A program made the position numbers and the translations under genes. From positions 1-9,669 of the forward strand of contig CAJLUE010000066.1 in assembly GCA_905209765.1 (NCBI GenBank): 9,669 bases of DNA. The letters run 5' to 3'. The DNA comes from an uncultured Collinsella sp. GTDB lineage: Bacteria; Actinomycetota; Coriobacteriia; Coriobacteriales; Coriobacteriaceae. The notes below the pieces were generated by a model. It searched no databases. It was not told the origin of the DNA and was given only the letters and a program-made list of their open reading frames with translations. How positions within the stretch are numbered: the stretch's first letter is position 1; every line of letters begins with the position of its first letter. Positions 7,300 to 9,669 of this stretch are shown here, piece by piece.

Positions 7300-8013
7300 G
7301 TGCCGAACTCTGCCGTAAAACCGCTCATCTTGGTCGTTGAGGACGACCCCGCTGTCCGCAACCTTATCGTTGCCGCGCTCGAGGCGCACGGCTTGCGTCA
7401 TATGGCCGTTGAGACTGCCCATGCCGCCATCGCCGCCTCCTCATCGCAGGCACCGAGCATTGTGCTGCTCGATCTGGGCCTGCCCGATATGGACGGCGTC
7501 AAGGTGGTGGAGTCGGTGCGCGCATGGTCGGGCATGCCGATCATCGTGGTCTCGGCGCGCAGCGAGGACGCGGACAAGATTCGCGCGCTCGATGCCGGCG
7601 CCGACGACTACCTGACCAAGCCGTTTTCGGTCGAGGAGCTGCTCGCGCGTATTCGCACGACGCTCAGGCGCCTTTCGTATGCGCAAACGGGCGGCGTTGT
7701 CTCCGAGGGCTCGTTCGATACCGGTGAGCTGCATATCGATTTTGATGCCGGCATCGCCACGATGGATGGCGAGGAACTGCATTTGACGCCGATCGAGTAC
7801 AAGCTCCTGTGCCTGCTGGCGCATAACGCCGACAAGGTGCTCACGCACCAGTCTATCTTGCACGAGATTTGGGGCACGGCAACTAAGAGCGACCTGGCGA
7901 GCCTGCGTGTCTTTATGGGCACGCTGCGCAAGAAGATTGAGTCCGACCCCGCGCATCCGCGCTATATCCAAACGCACGTGGGTATCGGCTATCGCCTGGT
8001 CACCCAAGGGTAG
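7300..8013 (+). CDS. KdpE-like OmpR-family response regulator
   Basis: 237 residues. The start is GTG at 7300: AAGGAG (7287-7292) lies 7 bases upstream and overlaps the end of the kinase gene, whose stop codon is 4 bases before this start. A longer frame beginning at 7219 inside the kinase gene lacks such a site. The receiver domain (~8-122) has the acidic pair in LVVEDDP, phosphoacceptor D58 in LLDLGLPDMDG, a Ser switch residue in VVSARS and K107 in YLTKPFS. The C-terminal winged helix carries HLTPIEYKLLCLLAHNADKV, HEIWG, SLRVFMGTLRKKIE and YIQTHVGIGYRL, typical of OmpR/PhoB regulators and close to KdpE (225 residues in E. coli). It is almost certainly translated together with the kinase and is its cognate partner. 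The target is unknown; the kup promoter is the nearest plausible candidate. Confidence 0.93.
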   Translation: MPNSAVKPLILVVEDDPAVRNLIVAALEAHGLRHMAVETAHAAIAASSSQAPSIVLLDLGLPDMDGVKVVESVRAWSGMPIIVVSARSEDADKIRALDAGADDYLTKPFSVEELLARIRTTLRRLSYAQTGGVVSEGSFDTGELHIDFDAGIATMDGEELHLTPIEYKLLCLLAHNADKVLTHQSILHEIWGTATKSDLASLRVFMGTLRKKIESDPAHPRYIQTHVGIGYRLVTQG

Positions 8014-8038
8014 GACGGCGTCCGCCATCCCACTATGA

Positions 8039-8103
8039 GTTGCGGTGAAATACGGTCTAAATTTGCCTAATTCCAGGCAAAACAGTCCGTATTCCACCGC
8101 AAC
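8039..8103. repeat. Large imperfect hairpin between convergent genes (possible terminator or dispersed repeat)
   Basis: Paired blocks are GTTGCGGTG (8039-8047) with CACCGCAAC (8095-8103), AATACGG (8049-8055) with CCGTATT (8087-8093), CT (8057-8058) with AG (8084-8085), and TTTGCCT (8062-8068) with AGGCAAA (8075-8081) around loop AATTCC. That is about 25 bp in all, with two mismatches and one small internal loop. On the plus strand TTTGTTATTT follows, a modest T-tract, so it may end the kinase/regulator transcript. On the minus strand no T-tract follows. It is longer and more structured than a usual terminator. Confidence 0.65.
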
Positions 8104-8107
8104 TTTG

Positions 8108-9669
8108 TTATTTGCCCTTGGGCTTGCTGGCGTAGAACTTCTTCTTTTTGGACTTGCCGGCAGGGGAGGGTTTGCCGGCAAAGTTGGACTTGCCGTTGCC
8201 GGCCTGCGCGTGCGCGGGCGCCGTTGCGCGAGGCTTGCGGGCCTCGGGGTTGCGCAGCTCCTCGACGCGCTCGGCAATTTCCTCGGCGCTAAAGCCGACC
8301 TCGGCCATGGCGTCCTCGATGGGCAGGCGGCGCACGATATAGCAGTGGTGCACCTTCTGGTTGCGCGCGAAGTCCTCGGGGATGGTCTGTGCCGTAATGT
8401 CCTCCAGCACCACGCCCGCGCGTGCGAGCTTGCGCGTTTCGGGGCGGAAGCCGCGCAGGTTGCAGCTAAAGATGGCATGTCCACCCTGTGCAAGCAGGCG
8501 CGATACGCCGGCCAAAAGCTCAACATGGTCGCGCTGGACATCCCAGGTGCGGCGGCCCATCTTGGACGAGTTCGAGAACGTGGGCGGGTCGACAAAGATC
8601 AGGTCCCAGCGGTTGCGCGTCTGGCGCTGGTCGCGAATCCAGGCAAGCACGTCGTCGCGCACAAAATGATGCTGCGGACCAACAAAGCCGTTCTGGCGCA
8701 TATTGCGCTCGGCCCAGTCCAGGTAGGTGTTGGAAAGGTCGACTGTCACGGTTTCCTCGACGCCGCCGTCGGCCGCATAGCAGGTGGCGGTGCCGGTGTA
8801 GGCGAACAGATTGAGGAAGCGGCGTGCCTGTTTGGCGTGCTCGCGCACCAGGTTGCGGGTGACGCGGTGATCCAAGAAGATGCCCACATCCAAATAGTCG
8901 TCAAAGTTGACGGCAAAGGTGAGTCCGCCCTCTTCGATGAGCGGCAGGCGACGGCGCGCGATGTTGGCGCGCTCGCCCGAGCCGCCCTTGCCGGCGCCCT
9001 GCTTGCCGTACTGCGAGCCGCCGCGTGAGCGCATGCGGGCCTTGGCGTGCACATGCTCGGCGGGAACATCTAGGATGCGCGGCGCGATGGCCAAGATGTC
9101 GAGCATGCGGGCCTGGGCCAGCGCGGGATCGATGGTCTTGGGCGCGGCGTATTCGGCGATGACGAGCCAGCGGCCCGGCGTCTGCGGGCAGCCCTCGTAC
9201 AGGTCGATGGCGGCGGAGTAGTCGGGCAGGTCGGCATCGTAGACGCGGTAGCAGCTCACGCCCTCGCGCTTTGCCCACTTGCGGCGCAGACGGGCATTCT
9301 TGCGCAGGCGGTTGGCGAACTGCTCGGACTCGGGGATGAGCACGGGCAGCGGCTTGCCGTCGCCCAAGTCGAGCGTGGCGGCAGGTTCGGGCATGAGGGT
9401 GTTGGCGGCTTCGCCTTCGGCGTCCGTGGACTGTTCCTCGGCGTTTGCGCTGGTCGCAGCCTCGAATGCCGCGGCGGCGTGGTCGAGCGAGGGCCAAACC
9501 TCAAGAGCCGCCTCCTCGTTATTGGGCATAACGGCGGTGGAGCGCGCGGGCTCGGCATGGAGCGCGCGGGCCATAAGGCCATCGCGGGTGAGTGCGGCGA
9601 CCGGCGCCGCGGAAAGCTCGGGCGCGCGGCGCAGCTCGCCGACCAGCGTCATGGCGTCGTGCATGAGCG
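8108..9669 (-). CDS. rlmKL: 23S rRNA methyltransferase RlmKL, C-terminal (RlmK) part; 5' end off window
   Basis: Open to the right edge, with about 519 residues visible. The ATG at 9664 is probably internal: the frame stays open beyond it, and the first ~60 residues resemble the end of the RlmL methyltransferase domain rather than a new protein. An acidic, Ala-rich linker follows. The RlmK domain then starts at EQFANRLRKN (around 9296-9326) and continues with CYRVYDADLPDY, EYAAPKTID, DYLDVGIFLDHR, the SAM-binding motif NLFAYTGTATCYAADGG (around 8770-8813), DLSNTYLDWAERN, and the catalytic-loop motif DLIFVDPPTFSNS (around 8565-8600). It ends with DFARNQKVHHCYIV. RlmKL makes m7G2069 (RlmK) and m2G2445 (RlmL) in 23S rRNA. 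E. coli RlmKL ends near the HxCxI motif; here about 75 further residues follow, finishing in a Lys-rich low-complexity tail (GKSKKKKFYASKPKGK). The gene converges on the response-regulator gene. Confidence 0.93.
   Translation of the reverse strand, partial: LMHDAMTLVGELRRAPELSAAPVAALTRDGLMARALHAEPARSTAVMPNNEEAALEVWPSLDHAAAAFEAATSANAEEQSTDAEGEAANTLMPEPAATLDLGDGKPLPVLIPESEQFANRLRKNARLRRKWAKREGVSCYRVYDADLPDYSAAIDLYEGCPQTPGRWLVIAEYAAPKTIDPALAQARMLDILAIAPRILDVPAEHVHAKARMRSRGGSQYGKQGAGKGGSGERANIARRRLPLIEEGGLTFAVNFDDYLDVGIFLDHRVTRNLVREHAKQARRFLNLFAYTGTATCYAADGGVEETVTVDLSNTYLDWAERNMRQNGFVGPQHHFVRDDVLAWIRDQRQTRNRWDLIFVDPPTFSNSSKMGRRTWDVQRDHVELLAGVSRLLAQGGHAIFSCNLRGFRPETRKLARAGVVLEDITAQTIPEDFARNQKVHHCYIVRRLPIEDAMAEVGFSAEEIAERVEELRNPEARKPRATAPAHAQAGNGKSNFAGKPSPAGKSKKKKFYASKPKGK

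Noticed and set aside
5553..7361. 602-residue minus-strand open frame opposite the kinase gene
   Set aside because: Shadow frame with the same biased composition and no domain. It also runs through the hairpin and the start of the response-regulator gene.
8045..9028. 327-residue plus-strand open frame opposite rlmKL
   Set aside because: It lies antisense to clear RlmK motifs, begins inside the hairpin element, and shows no recognised family.
9662..9664. ATG as the true start of the RlmK protein
   Set aside because: The frame is open past it to the window edge, and the following residues look like the end of an RlmL domain. A bifunctional protein truncated by the window is more likely than a stand-alone RlmK.
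1..9669. tRNA or rRNA genes, CRISPR arrays, transposase or phage genes
   Set aside because: No regularly spaced repeats, cloverleaf-like sequences or transposase/integrase motifs were found by reading both strands. Only the three palindromic elements hint at mobile sequence.

Overview
The window is GC-rich and densely coding, with GGAGG-type ribosome binding sites. Gene content is a multi-pass LTA-synthase-type sulfatase, a nitroreductase, a Kup potassium transporter, a short KdpD-like kinase with an OmpR-type regulator, and an RlmKL rRNA methyltransferase. Together with short intergenic palindromes built on a CAAAGGG/CCCTTTG core, this suggests a gut actinobacterium of the Coriobacteriia, probably close to Collinsella. 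That placement is inference from protein character and repeat style, not from a marker gene.

Layout. Positions 1-2015 (minus) hold most of a membrane-anchored LTA synthase / phosphoglycerol transferase-like sulfatase, cut off at its C-terminus by the left edge. A 214-base divergent intergenic region separates it from a plus-strand FMN nitroreductase (2230-3105). A perfect 15-bp inverted repeat follows (3108-3140). Next come a likely kup promoter, kup (3265-5292), and a 64-residue single-span membrane protein (5362-5556). A hairpin with a duplicated left arm and a T-rich tail (5588-5649) precedes a KdpD-like histidine kinase (5670-7295), which is followed after 4 bases by its response regulator (7300-8013). 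A 65-base imperfect hairpin (8039-8103) lies between the regulator and the convergent rlmKL gene (8108-9669, minus), whose N-terminal half lies beyond the right edge.

How the genes may work together. The centre of the window reads as a potassium module: a Kup importer, a small membrane protein of unknown role, and a two-component system whose kinase keeps the KdpD membrane/GAF/kinase portion. The kinase lacks the N-terminal KdpD sensor and UspA-like domains, and no KdpFABC ATPase gene is visible here. The simplest hypothesis is that the two-component pair regulates kup in response to potassium or osmotic state. The terminator-like hairpin between the small gene and the kinase gene could set the ratio of transporter to regulator transcripts. 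The flanking genes (surface polymer synthesis, redox, ribosome modification) show no obvious functional link to this module.
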